Source: Aspidapion aeneum
Lineage: Eukaryota; Arthropoda; Insecta; Coleoptera; Brentidae
Direction of reading: 5' to 3'
Length of the DNA stretch: 64,000 nucleotides
Assembly (NCBI GenBank): GCA_963576565.1
Contig: OY755042.1
Location: 111,405,314 to 111,469,313 of the forward strand
The notes under the pieces are model-generated. The model searched no databases and was not told the DNA's origin. It saw nothing but the letters and a program-made list of their open reading frames with translations. Numbering within the stretch: position 1 is the first letter of the stretch; each line of letters starts with the position of its first letter. Both the position numbers and the translations under genes were made by a program. Of the stretch, positions 44,823 to 55,179 are shown piece by piece.

Positions 44823-45627
44823 TATTTACCTACTCGCGTGCGGTAAAGTAATTACTTTACCGCACACTGTGCGGTATAGTTACTTTTTATACGACTGTCT
44901 TGTAAAAGGGGGCTTTGCGCACGGAGAACACGATCTGAAAATGGCATTTTGCGCACGCTGTGTGCAAAACGTTTTGCACACGCTTATGTCATTTTAGCGC
45001 ACGCCTATGTCATTTCTGCATACGGGTCTCCCGTCATTGTGATTTTTGTTGTTGTCACCCATCAATATAAGTTGGCTTAGTTCCGTAGCAACCGTCACTG
45101 CTCGCATGTTTTGTTGATTAGATACGTCAAAAAATTGTTGAATTTGTAAAGTTTTGTTGTAAACATGTCGGAAATAAAAACAAGTTAAATTAAAATTTGA
45201 TTTTTCTTTTTTTATTAGCAGTCATATAAAAAATATTGTAAAAAACTCGTTTGAAAACCTCTTTGCACACTCCCTCGACTTGTAGACCTCGCCTTTGGCT
45301 CGGTCTACCAAACTGTCTCGATCGTGTGCAAAGAGTCGTTTTCAAACCTTGTTGTTTAAATAACTATTACCGCACGCGCACCACTTAGAAACCTTAGCAA
45401 CGCATCAATAAGATAGTTTCAAAATTTGTTTACTTTTCAATTCCATCTAATTTGACATGTTTATTTATAAATTACATTCAAGTTTTTGAAAAAAAAAGGT
45501 ACTCATAGGTAAAATATTGTACCTTTACCACCCTTGACGGCTTGACCAAACTCCGCTCCGCGTTGTTCGGCCAACTGCCGTCGCGTGCGGTAAAGTATCA
45601 CTTTCCGCATTTGTTAGGTAAATAACT
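44823..45627. mobile_element. ~800-bp nested element with TTATTTACCTA ends and GCGGTAAAGTA dyads
   Basis: TTATTTACCTACTCGCGTGC at the left pairs with TTGTTAGGTAAATAA at the right, each next to GTGCGGTAAAGT words. The left end has a strong dyad (GGTAAAGTAATTACTTTACC). The right ~130 bp (TTGACGGCTTG, CTCCGCTCCGCG, ACTGCCGTCGCGTGCGG) is repeated at 54712-54860. Several short GC-rich dyads (GCCTTTGGCTCGG) are present. Superfamily unknown; no protein was recognised in this copy. Confidence 0.65.
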
Positions 45628-45628
45628 A

Positions 45629-45764
45629 TAACAATTTCCGCTGCTTGATTTTTTCCGATATTAAATTTTTCAGCGATCTTTCGTGCTGATAGATGTTCCT
45701 TCTCCGAAACGTTAACAATTTCCATATTTTGACGTAAAATAAAATTTTTTTTACTAGGCGCCAT
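45629..45764 (-). pseudogene. Tigger-like transposase helix-turn-helix, truncated by insertion
   Basis: From an ATG at 45764 the minus strand encodes MAPSKKNFILRQNMEIVNVS and then HLSARKIAEKFNIGKNQA, the CENP-B/pogo DNA-binding helix-turn-helix. The frame then runs into the nested element, which supplies unrelated codons and a stop at 45525. An open frame upstream to 45917 is not transposase-like. About 45 of roughly 500 residues remain. Confidence 0.75.
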
Positions 45765-46145
45765 TTTAAAGAGATCTATTACTACCCAACTGAACAATAA
45801 AAATAAAACACAGCAGTCCCGCCGAATAAAATGTGTTGTAAATTCGACAGAAGTATTTAGTCTCCGCATTAAAACGGGAAGAGGTAATTTCCCGGCTGCA
45901 GAGTGCGTTGTTGCCAACGTACTATATAATATTTATGTCCATGTCGTGCAGCGCTCCGTCCCTCAGAGATTCGCTTACGGTTAAGGGGATTTCACAGTTT
46001 TTTAACCAAAAAAAATTGTCCGCGTCCGGTTATTAGAGTTTCCGGTTATAGAAGTGAATTATACATGCAAAGAAATAGGCAAAAGCGTCGTTCCAACAAA
46101 TTTGTTCGACTAAAAGAAGCGTCCGCTTCATAGAGGTTCACTGTA

Positions 46146-46480
46146 CTTTGATTTCGTTCGTAAAATTTTTTACTTATTGGCTTTTGCGCTTATTGCAGAC
46201 AATTTTCCAGTGCAATGCGGTGGACACCAAGATAATCCGACTCGAAATCACTTGGCGCCCGGGACACTCACAACTCAATCACTCTGAGATTCATAGTACA
46301 TAAAGACCCAACGGGCTGGCCGTTAAGCACCCCCAAGGAGGATTTAATTTTGCTTGATACTCTCTTGTCGAGCTCAGGGGTCTATATAGTGCTATCGCGC
46401 ACCAACTGCCGAACCACTGCCTTGTATTGATCATCAAATTTGCCTACTTCGCCCAAACTCCGCCCAAAACAGCCGTTGCC
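46146..46480. other. No gene seen
   Basis: No supported feature. Confidence 0.35.
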
Positions 46481-46481
46481 C

Positions 46482-46763
46482 CAGTGGCAGATCCAGGGGG
46501 GGGCAGAGGGGCCCTCCGCCCCCCTCCTTGACATAAAGCTTATACCAAATATAAAATTTTTCATTGATTTTCGCTAAAACATAATTTTTTCAAATTTTGA
46601 CGCAAAATTTATTTGATTTTGCTCAAATTTTCGCCTGCGGCACATTTTTTTTGCACGTAGTGGCAAACTTATAAGCTAATTCTTATTAAATTCCGCAAAA
46701 AAATTTGTTTTGTGTTTTTTCCCTCCTTGCCCCTCCCTTCCGGACATCCTGGATCCGTCACTG
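46482..46763. mobile_element. 282-bp GGATCC-type hAT MITE
   Basis: The ends CAGTGGCAGATCCAGG and CCTGGATCCGTCACTG are inverted. TTGCCCC occurs on both sides of the element (46476-46482 and 46765-46771), consistent with a slightly diverged 8-bp duplication. It shares TTTCGCCTGCGGCRCA with the element at 31093. Confidence 0.85.
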
Positions 46764-47089
46764 ATTGCCCCTATCTCCGGTGAATCTTTATTTACAAACG
46801 GATAGTAGGTTTGAGTTTGTACTGGAAGGCATGGGAACCAAACCCACCGTTCTTCAAAAAAAAAATTTGTAGATTTTTTTGTAAACATATAAAAAGAAAG
46901 GTTAGTTTTGCAAAAAATTAAGATTAAAATGCATTGATTTGCGCTTAAGCAACAGCACCCCTCCCCCCCCAGTATCCATCGCTTGTATCGATCCGCGCTT
47001 AAGACACCCCCAGGATTCGTTTTTGCGTACGCCAATGTCTACACACTAAAACGGTCTATTTAAGCATTAAATTTTATTTATTAAAGTAC

Positions 47090-47740
47090 CAGGTTTAAAA
47101 TAATTATTGAAAAAATAAAAAGTTATAATAAAAAAATACATTTAAAATAAATAAATTTAGTATTTACAAAATTTATAAAGAATTACAGCTTCCTAGTCAT
47201 CGCTGTCCAGACTCTCCTACACGAATTTTGCGCCCATTTCTTGCAAAGACAACATAAAATAAAACTTTCAGTAATGGTAGCAAAAGGGTCTCCGTGGTAT
47301 AGCGGGTCAAGTCGCCGCTTGCCATGTGATCGATCCGGGTTCGATTCCCGGCATCGCCATTGGCTGTTGTATGCGTTTTTTAATTACTTCACTTTGTTAC
47401 CAACATGTTTGAATTGAGTTTTCGGAACAGTGGGCATTGATCCAAGAGGATGGAAGTCCCAATATAAAAAAAACTTAAAAAAAAAGTCATGGTAGCAAAA
47501 CAAAAGTTTTTTGAAACGAACTGGGGTATTATATAGGTTACAAGGTATAAGAAGGTACCCCGTTTTGCCCTCATGAAAAAGCCACCAGTTAAATTCAAAC
47601 AAAAATCATACACCGTAAAAGGCTAATTTTACGGCCAACGCGTTTAATTATGAATAATACATACACCCACTAATTGATCAACATAAACAAAATTTTGAAA
47701 ATTCTTTAAAAAATACGTAAGCTATTTTTACAATAAACAT
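47090..47740 (-). repeat. Unclassified interspersed repeat, minus copy, split by a SINE
   Basis: Inverted relative of 36190-36540; the SINE at 47286-47488 is absent from that copy. A TAGGGGAAAGGGGGGCAAAA-type word (inverted, 47877-47900) may be its terminus. Confidence 0.55.
47286..47488 (+). mobile_element. tRNA-derived SINE with 12-bp target duplication
   Basis: It begins with a tRNA-like head. An A-box-like TGGTATAGCGGG is near 47294, and a B box GGTTCGATTCC (about 47338-47348) lies in a T-arm whose CCGGG/CCCGG stem is intact. The anticodon-arm region contains TTGCCAT (a GCC anticodon is possible). The acceptor arm does not pair, so this is not a functional tRNA. An unrelated body (GAACAGTGGGCATTGATCC) and an A-rich end follow. 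ATGGTAGCAAAA is repeated exactly at 47274-47285 and 47489-47500. It would be transcribed by RNA polymerase III and moved by a LINE. Confidence 0.85.
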
Positions 47741-48247
47741 CACCTGTTGAGCAAAAGCCAACTTAAGCTCAGCCGACCGGCACCAATCATATTGTAGAGA
47801 ATTGAACCAGTCATGGGGATAAAATATCTGATATTAGGAGGTTTTATTCTTGCGCAGTTTAGCTATAACTGCGGTCTCCCATTTTGCCCCCCTTTCCCCT
47901 ATACCCATAGTTTTTAAAATATCAGTTTCTTTTAAAAACTTGGCTTTAAATGTTGGTTAAACCTTTAAACACGAATCCGTCCCCGTCGTAAATTATTTTA
48001 AGTATAGTGTTTGTATTCGTGTATTACGTGATCTGAACTTGACCCGTAAACTGAAGTAGTGACTCTGACCTACTTTCCGTCACCTACATTTTATACCGCG
48101 CTTATTTAGTTTTTGTTATGCGGAAACAGACATCTTTATAATTATTTATTTTTAGAAAAAAATAATAACATTAGCAATATTAAATAAATAAAAACTTGAT
48201 GAATTAAGAATTTGTGTTAACAGTTATTTAGATCGAAAGCCAGCAAC
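47741..48247. other. No gene seen
   Basis: AT-rich, with no supported coding or RNA feature. Confidence 0.35.
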
Positions 48248-48255
48248 GCTCCTAC

Positions 48256-48435
48256 TAGGGGCGTATTTGAAGGGGGGTAACGTGAGAATAGCCTTCCCTA
48301 AAAAATAAAATATGCCTTTTTTGTTAATAAAGTAGGAGAATTACCCCCCTAGAAAAAAAATATATATTACAAATAATTTTTTGTCGACTATTACCCCCCC
48401 CCCCCCACCTTGATTTTGACCCAGATTCACGCTTG
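48256..48435. mobile_element. CAAGCG-type hAT MITE, copy 3, inverted
   Basis: It ends ..GATTCACGCTTG, the inverse of the 13623 start, and begins TAGGGGCGTATTTGAAGGGG. GCTCCTAC (48248-48255) and TCTCCTAC (48436-48443) flank it, seven of eight identical. Confidence 0.8.
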
Positions 48436-48546
48436 TCTCCTACGTACGCTGGTTGTTATTGGAATCTAGTTTCAAGTATTACTTGTTTGCCACTTGTCAG
48501 TACAGCATATACCCAGGGGGGAGAGGGGAGATGATCACTTAGACAA

Positions 48547-48822
48547 AAGTGGTCAAAGTAAAAAACTGATTAATGAAACTTATTTTTATATTTTCTCTTA
48601 AACAAACATTTCAATTTCATAAAAATCGATTCATTAGCTGCCGAGATATATAAGCGTTTCTTTTTTCAAAATTAGCTGCCGAGATATAACCGTTTGTTTT
48701 TTCAAAAAGAAGCGTATATCTCGGCAGCTAACGAACCGAATTTTTTGAAAGTGATATTTTTGGAAAGTAAATGTAATATTCTTATAATTTTCCGTAATGA
48801 GTTTTTTACTTTGACCAGTGGT
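48547..48822. repeat. ~275-bp foldback
   Basis: GTGGTCAAAGTAAAAAACTG at 48549 pairs with AGTTTTTTACTTTGACCA near 48803. An inner pair of AGCTGCCGAGATATA words (48637, 48673, inverted at about 48717) continues the symmetry, with the left one duplicated. Confidence 0.75.
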
Positions 48823-48995
48823 GACCCGTAAGCTGTAAAGCTGGGGGGGGGGAAATGGCTTAAGAGAGGGGTTTTTCGATTTTTCTTTATATTAACATAG
48901 GAAAAATACCATAATCGGCTGAAAAAACTGAGATATATTTCTTATAGTAAAAAAATTACTCTAAAAAAACAGAAATTAAATTCAATCGTCTTATT

Positions 48996-50123
48996 CAGTG
49001 GCGGCTACTACAGGGAGTGCAACGGGGTAGTGCCCTCCCAAAACTAGACAACAAACAGTATTTTTAATTATTTAACAAAAGTTAAATCATCCCTTACAAC
49101 ATGTCTAGTTCTTTTTTCTTAGTCTGTGGTTAACAAAACGCGATTAGTTGGGTAACCTTTTTCAGCGTAAATAATTACAAGCTGGCAACACCGCGCGGGA
49201 CAAGATTTCAATTTCACCCTTTTTTCAGCGGTGTATGGGTGGCTGTTCTCGCGCGGGGGCCGAAGAATATTTTTTTAGTTGATATCAGCCATATTCATCG
49301 TGCGCAAACGTTCGTTGCCCTTCCTACTTGTTGGCGGTTCTATCCTTAGTGAAGACGTATAAGTTTGTTTTGATTTGGGGTAGGTCAGTAATTCAAAGCC
49401 TTACCGATCGCGTGTCCATTGTTTTTCTGTTTCTTTTTAATATGGAAATAAATACCGTCGATTATATAATGAACTGTGCAAATTTAAGTACGTTGACATA
49501 TAAACTTCGATTACAAATAAAATCCTTAGGGCCACATAGACCAAACCTAAAAATTCTAAAAATTAACCAAAATTGTAGTGCAAGTAATAAAAAATTATAC
49601 GATGCTGAAAACTGGTTGTGCGGTTGTGAAAAACGAAATGCTTTTTCCTGCTCTATTCGTCTTATTATGAACAATCCACGAAGTGATGCTGCGTGGGTGG
49701 CAATGGGAATGTGTGATATCAAGCACTTTAGTGAAAAGTTAAAGACACAAAGTAAGTGCTACTTATATAAATAACCACATAGAATTTTCTATGCTAGGCA
49801 AGACTAGATATTAGGTGCCCATTGAATAGTGCCTATAGGCAAAACATTACCGAACATAGTAAGAATGTGGCAAAAAATAGACATATATTCAGTAGTATTA
49901 ATAGACTGTTTAAAATTCTGTGGGATTTTTGAGGTTTCTCTACAGGGCCATGATTAGTCTGAAACTGGTGCTAATCCGAGCACTTTGCGCATATAAAAGA
50001 AGGGAGAATAGACTTTATCTATAAACAAATAAACATCTATAAACAAATAAACTAAAAACTAAACCAAGTAGTTGCTTGTTTGTAATGTAAATATCTGCCC
50101 CCCCCCAATTTATAACGCCACTG
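48996..50123 (+). mobile_element. 1.1-kb internally deleted hAT element
   Basis: It starts CAGTGGCGGCTACTACAGGG and ends AATTTATAACGCCACTG. The terminal inverted repeat is CAGTGGCG. It contains an upstream GC-rich region and the transposase N-terminus, but no DDE core or hATC. The flanking octamers no longer match. Confidence 0.75.
49442..50025 (+). pseudogene. hAT (ZMYM1-like) transposase N-terminus with TTF-type zinc finger
   Basis: The ATG at 49442 opens a 111-codon frame ending at 49774. Residues 57-95 read ENWLCGCEKRNAFSC..DAAWVAMGMCDIKHFSEK, the TTF-type zinc-finger signature of this hAT branch, which binds the element ends. After the stop, diverged codons continue in shifted frames: KNRHIFSS and IDCLKFCGIFEVSLQGHD (about 49875-49960), the segment that normally follows the finger. 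The C-terminal two thirds are deleted. An in-frame extension upstream to 49328 has no motif support, so I prefer 49442. Confidence 0.8.
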
Positions 50124-50638
50124 CCTATAACTGCTTGCTTTTCTTTAAATAAAAGTAAGGTTTGTAAGTATAAAATGAAAACAAAAAACAGATTTCTGGG
50201 CCAGTACTAAGGTAAAGGACGTAGAATATGCGTGACAATGGCCTACTTTTCTAAAGATGGATGTAAATTGGGCCAATGTCGCATGTTCGAGGCGTTATAA
50301 TCATCAAAATGCCGCTGCTTTTATCAGTTTTTATAAACTTTATCATTCAAAACTTATAGACAGGACAGGATCTGCCGGGGGCTCCTCGAATTTAGCAGTA
50401 CCTGACTCCACTTTCAACAACCTTGTTCAACACACAAAACCACCAATATTACACCGGGTGGGCAAAAAAAAATCGCATTTTTTTTTGTTATAACTTTTGA
50501 ACTATGCCATCAATTTTGAAAAAACAACCTGCGTTTCGCAATGAATTGATTAGGCTTTTAAACTGAAATATTTTTTGTCAGCGGTCTTAAAATCCAAGAT
50601 GGCGGATAGACCCTTAAAAGAGGCTCAATTATTTATTT
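50124..50638. other. No gene supported
   Basis: An open stretch at 50257-50493 (about 78 codons) matches no family I recognise. AAAATCCAAGATGGCGGA near 50590 is a word seen widely in insect repeats. Confidence 0.3.
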
Positions 50639-50639
50639 T

Positions 50640-51173
50640 ATAGACAAATACTGAAACCAGTATGGACATATGGTATTCAACTATGGGGTTGTGCTAAAGA
50701 GAGTAACATTCTAGTTGTACAGAGATTTCAAAATAAACTATTAAGAAACATTGTGAATGCACCTTGGTACGTTCGAAATAGTGACCTTCATCGAGATCTA
50801 AAAATCGAAACTGTAGCAGAGACTATAAAAAAGTACGCAAAAAGCCATGAAGATAGACTCCATCGGCATGTGAATGTGGAAGCAATTCAGCTTCTAGACA
50901 ATACTATGCTAGTTCGACGACTAAAAAGAGTGAAGCCGTTTGAGCTAGTAAACTAAGTGAATTACACATAAAACAAAATAATGCTATAAACACAATACAA
51001 TTGTGAGTTACAGACTAAACAAAGCGGGGAGAACTGTTGAGTGAACCCTAAGTTTAAATCTGACTTTTCTAGTAAATTAAGTTAAAACAAAATTGATAAT
51101 TAGTCTTACTGACTAGATTGTAATAAAAAAAAACACAGTGTGTTTGACAAATAAAAAAAAAAAAATTATTTTT
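50640..51173 (+). mobile_element. Jockey LINE 3' end with poly-A
   Basis: Coding runs in one open frame from about 50643 to 50956: LKPVWTYGIQLWGCAKES, FQNKLLRNIVNAPWYVRNSD, LHRDLKIETV and LVRRLKRVKPFELVN, then a stop. NAPWYVRN(S/x)DLHRDL is diagnostic of the Jockey clade's RT-distal region. A 3' UTR of about 200 bp ends in A-rich tracts near 51125-51170. It is 5'-truncated; only about 105 of some 900 ORF2 residues remain. Because the frame is unbroken, it is probably relatively young. Confidence 0.85.
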
Positions 51174-51196
51174 ATGTTTCGAAAATTAGTTAGAAT

Positions 51197-51540
51197 CAAA
51201 CAAGGTTCGTGGCTAATCGGGCAAAAAGGAGTTTTTACTTCTCTTATATTTTTCTGTGGGTTGTTTGAAAGCTTGACCTCACGGGAGTCCAAGATCTAAT
51301 GGACACCTAATAAGTGTTGACAGTTAACTGTTTCGTCATTATGGGACTCCTCAGAACACTGCTAGGTCAATGTGACAAATCTTGCGAAGTTAATTAGGAA
51401 GAAACAGTTAACTGTCAACACTTATTAGGTGTCCATTAGATCAAGGACCCCCGTGAGGTGAAGCTTTTAAGCTACCCACGGAAAAATATAGGGGAAACAA
51501 AAAAACTCCTTTTTGCCCGATTAGCCACGAAACTTGTTTG
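51197..51540. repeat. 344-bp foldback with TTCGTGGCTAATCGGGC ends
   Basis: CAAACAAGGTTCGTGGCTAA at 51197 pairs with TTAGCCACGAAACTTGTTTG ending 51540. The arms of about 145 bp stay paired through GACAGTTAACTGTTTC. A central ~50-bp spacer contains GGACTCCTCAGAACACTG. A lone terminus of this family is at about 26700. Confidence 0.85.
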
Positions 51541-51727
51541 ATTTTGAAATTCACGGGTACGTTCCAGGTTTATTAGTTAGAATGTTTTAGAAACACCCTA
51601 TTTTCACTGCGTACAAATGCGGTTTAGTGGCTCCCAAAAAATTGTTAATTATTTTTATAGCGAAAACATCGAATTTTTACAAAAATGCACATTGTAGCTG
51701 GTTTAGACAGCTACCTACTTTACCTAT

Positions 51728-52640
51728 CCTTCTTATTGCATCCATTTCGACACAAAAGGTCGAAACCGGTCGTGGATTGGCATGGATCACTTGTTTCTGA
51801 TTGTCAGGACGTGTTCCAGACGGGAATCATTCGTATCCTTGTGATCGACTTTGGAGATAGTGAAAACCAAACAGTTTTAACAAGTTCCAACGAAAGCATC
51901 AAACCATTAATATAATTCAATGCCGGTAGGGGTATTTTCCCTCGGAGTAGTTGTTTCTGTTGGTTTCACACAACTTTCCGTTTTTGTTTTATATTTTTCA
52001 GTTACGCGACCAATCTCTTCTCTCTTCTCTTCCATACAATAGCGTGCTTTCCACCATTGTTTCATATATGTTAAATTTTACATTATTTTTATCTCTCTTC
52101 CAATATATAAGTACTGTGTGTTGTCCATGTTCACTGTTAACCCCCACTTTTGGTATTCTTTCGTTAACTTTCTCATCATATACTCCATCTTTATCATTAT
52201 CTACAATTACTGTAGTGTGTATAGGGTTAATCGGTGGTTCAGTTGTTTTCCCATGTCGTGTACTTAACATTTCCAGTTTTCTAGAGTTACTGCGATATAC
52301 ATTTTAAAAAGAGTTGGAGATATACAACATCCCTGTCTTAGGCCTTTCGTTACCAGGAATTCTTTTGAAAGTCGATTTCCAATTTTAAATTTTGACCATT
52401 TGTATAGTTTTTTTATCGCTTTTATGTATGTATGATTGATATTAATTTGCATTGTGCATAATTTTTTTACTGGAACGGTATCATATGCTTTTCATAGGTC
52501 CACAAAGGTAACATGAGTCTCTATATTTCTGGCACTCCTTTGCTCAATTACTTGTTTAAGACAAAAAACATTATCACTACAAGATCTGCCTGCACGAAAC
52601 CCACTTTGCTCCTCTTCTTCTTGTTTTTGAAAATCATTCT
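51728..52640 (-). pseudogene. LINE family 1 RT fragment, copy 4
   Basis: The minus strand carries QKQEEEEQSGFRAGRSCSDN (from about 52630) and VIEQRSARNIETHVTFVDL. Then come the INHTYIKAIKKLYKWSK segment, EFLVTKGLRQGCCISPTLFK (52370-52310), the thumb and KRDKNNVKFNIYETMVESTL, as far as the MDAIRR motif at about 51740. The FADD region is disturbed near 52215-52265. A ~180-bp insertion lies at about 51766-51945. Both ends are truncated. Confidence 0.8.
51766..51945. mobile_element. ~180-bp insertion in LINE copy 4
   Basis: The intact copies at 7.8 kb and 27.7 kb lack this segment, which begins AAAAGGTCGAAACCGGTCG and ends near TTTCTGTTGGTTT. A short ACAC repeat flanks it. Class unknown. Confidence 0.5.
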
Positions 52641-53086
52641 GAATAGATGGGGGCAATTCTTTAAAATTTGAAATAATTTGAAACAATCTGAAAAAATTTG
52701 ACGCCTCAAATTTAAGCCCTAAATCATGGCAACATCGTAAATTTCAGTTTTTTGTACAGCGGCAAAAACCGAAAAATGAGGAAAAATATAATCTAAAACC
52801 TACCTTTAAACTCGATTGCTGATAGTTCAATATTTTTCCGGGATTGTTGATGATGCACAGGTTCTTAAAAAATTGTATTTTTCCGGAAAAAAAACAATAA
52901 CAAAACCATGAGACGTTTTTCTTATTTCGTTAAAGTTGGATTCAAATAACACGAACATGACATGCAAAGTACAGCCGACCACAAAATCCACGTAATTTAA
53001 TTTTAACGAAATCAAATGAATTTTAGGAAAGAAAACGATAAGTTGATAAATTTATGAAAAAAAATAATTTTCGGATTTATTGCAAC
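52641..53086. other. No gene seen
   Basis: AT-rich; no supported feature. Confidence 0.35.
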
Positions 53087-53939
53087 CCGTGGCCCAAAAA
53101 ATAACCTTTGAATATATAAATATCAAACTTGTTATTATTATCATATAATTAAAAATAATGTTTGTCTAATATTTCTTATGATCAGGTATGAGAAGAGATA
53201 GAAAAAAAGTCTGCCAAACCCAGGTTATAAAGGTTAGGTTCAGGTCTGCTACAGGGTGACCTTAAAATCTATTATAGATTTGTTTAGAAATTCTAGTTCT
53301 CTACTTAACAATAAAAAGTTGAAAATAGCCCAAAAAGTTAAACTATGTATTAACGGATTATTTCAAATTTAGGTTCAGGGGGTGAGTTACAGGGTGATAT
53401 CAAAAATAGTTGTACAATTTACATTGTTAAAAACAACTTTGTCAGGGGTTTTACTTAGCAAACAAGAGTTAGAAATACCTTAAAAAATCATATCACTAAC
53501 TTATTGTATTACCTTTAGAGCCAGCAAGTGAGCTACTGGGTGATATCGAAATTACTAGTGTATTTTTCTAAAAATCACATTTTTAGAAAACAATGTTGTC
53601 AAGAGCTTTCATTATCAAAAAATGCTTAGGAACACGTTAAAAAATCATAACATTAACTGACTGTATTACCTTTAGGTCCTTGGAGTAAGGTACAGGGTGA
53701 TATCAAAATTAGTAAAACACTTTTGTAAAAATCACAATTTTAAAAATCAACTTTATCAGGAGTCTTGGTGAGCAAAAAATAGTTAGGAATATGTAAACAA
53801 ACCACACCATTCACTAACTGCGTTACATTTAGGTCCAGTAGGTAAGATACTAGTAGTAAATTCTTTTATAAATCATATTTTTAAAAATAACTTTTGGCCT
53901 CACCTTACTGTTTACAAACCAAGAACATATAAGTTAGGG

Positions 53940-54870
53940 TTTCTTGAGCGATCTATTAAAAGAATATTACGTTAATTACTTTTCCGCACAATTTTACTTT
54001 TTCGCATCATTTTTACTTTCCTCACGATTTTTTTCGCACGTCCAAATTGCAAGAACCTTCCCGTCCACAATCGTTTTCAAATGAAAACCCGTTCTCCTAC
54101 ACACAAGTTTCATTTTCAAGAAGTGCTGCTGTACCGATGCTACCAGAAGCACCGAATGAAGAATCATGTAATGTGTTACAGCCTGTACAGACCAATATAC
54201 CTTTCTCCATTCACTACAGTAGTAATTCTAAGCAGCAAACTGATCAAGGCATTTCTGTAGTGGGCCAAACACCAACCAATCAAATTCCAATAAGAAACGA
54301 CGTTATTCAAGATGTTGCGGCATCTGATGTATATTGAAGCATGCAACAAACAGAAAGTGCACTTTCAATTTCAATATCTACCATCGTTAACTTTTTCGTT
54401 ATTGTTATTTAAATGTTCTTTACATAAAGTTTCTTTTTAATATATCATAATAAAAAAATCCTGTTTTAATATTTTTCCGTGCATAAAAAAATCAAGTAAA
54501 AATAAAAGTTAAAAAACGTACGGAAAAGTAACTTTTCCGCACTAGTGCTGAAAAATTTCTTTTCCGCACGATTTTTGTTTTGTTAAAAATGAAGATATTT
54601 AGGACTCATTAAATGATTTATGTACCTATTCTATCTTACGTATCATTTTCTAGCATTATTATAAAATCTTTGCGAATTAAAACATGTTTTTTGATAAAGA
54701 AGATGGACAAAAACACTCGTAGGAAAAACATTGTACCTAATTCTTGCGGAAACTATCTTTTCCATCCTTGACGGCTTGCCCGAACTCCGCTCCGCGTCGA
54801 TTGTGCAACTGCCGTCGCGTGCGGAAAAGTACCTCTTTCCGCACTTGTTAGGTAAATAACTATTGTACAA
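53940..54870 (+). mobile_element. Relative of the GCGGTAAAGTA-dyad element, inside the foldback
   Basis: It has the same right-end sequence as 45490-45627 (TTGACGGCTTG, CTCCGCTCCGCG, TGTTAGGTAAATAA), and CGGAAAAGTAACTTTTCCGC at 54525 replaces the GGTAAAGTA dyad. The left end (TTACTTTTCCGCAC near 53978) lacks the TTATTTACCTA terminus and is probably truncated. Confidence 0.55.
54047..54337 (+). pseudogene. Unidentified Gln/Pro/Ser-rich reading frame in a mobile element
   Basis: About 97 codons are open, ending in TGA at 54335-54337. There is no ATG at the start (the first candidate is TTG), so this is probably the tail of a longer protein whose beginning is lost. It is rich in Ser, Gln, Pro and Asn, with no membrane segment or zinc motif. 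I do not recognise the family. Its position inside an element flanked by GCGGAAAAGT dyads suggests it is the C-terminus of that element's own protein. Confidence 0.35.
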
Positions 54871-55179
54871 ACAATTAAAAGCCTAAGCGATACAAAAAAA
54901 TATTTATGTAAAAGATATTTAAAATTTAAAGATAAAAGACCTTAAGTGGGATGAAACTACTGCTTTTGTTGATTTGGAGTTTTCAGTAAAAACAGCTAAA
55001 GAAGTAAAGAAATATATCCCTTTATCAGACAACCAAATAACTATGTAGCGGTACAGGTATTAACAGATTTTTTGAAAGAAATGCAAAATATTGAGTCGCT
55101 TCACTTTGGAAGAAGTCTATATACAAGTAATTAAATAAAACTAAGAACGACATACGGGACAAAAATATTTGTGTGCAGG

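Larger units (their letters stand above)
44796..46143 (-). mobile_element. Tigger-like transposon, copy 2, with nested insertion
   Basis: It starts CAGTGAAATCTCCTATAAGC and ends CTTCATAGAGGTTCACTG, with TA on both sides (44794-44795 and 46144-46145). It shares transposase N-terminus and 3' sequence with copy 1 at 674-1622. Comparison with copy 1 shows that 44823-45627 is extra sequence. Confidence 0.88.

Noticed and set aside
47286..47360. A functional tRNA gene (possible GCC anticodon)
   Set aside because: The acceptor arm does not pair and the anticodon stem is weak. The body, A-rich end and 12-bp duplication show it is a SINE head.
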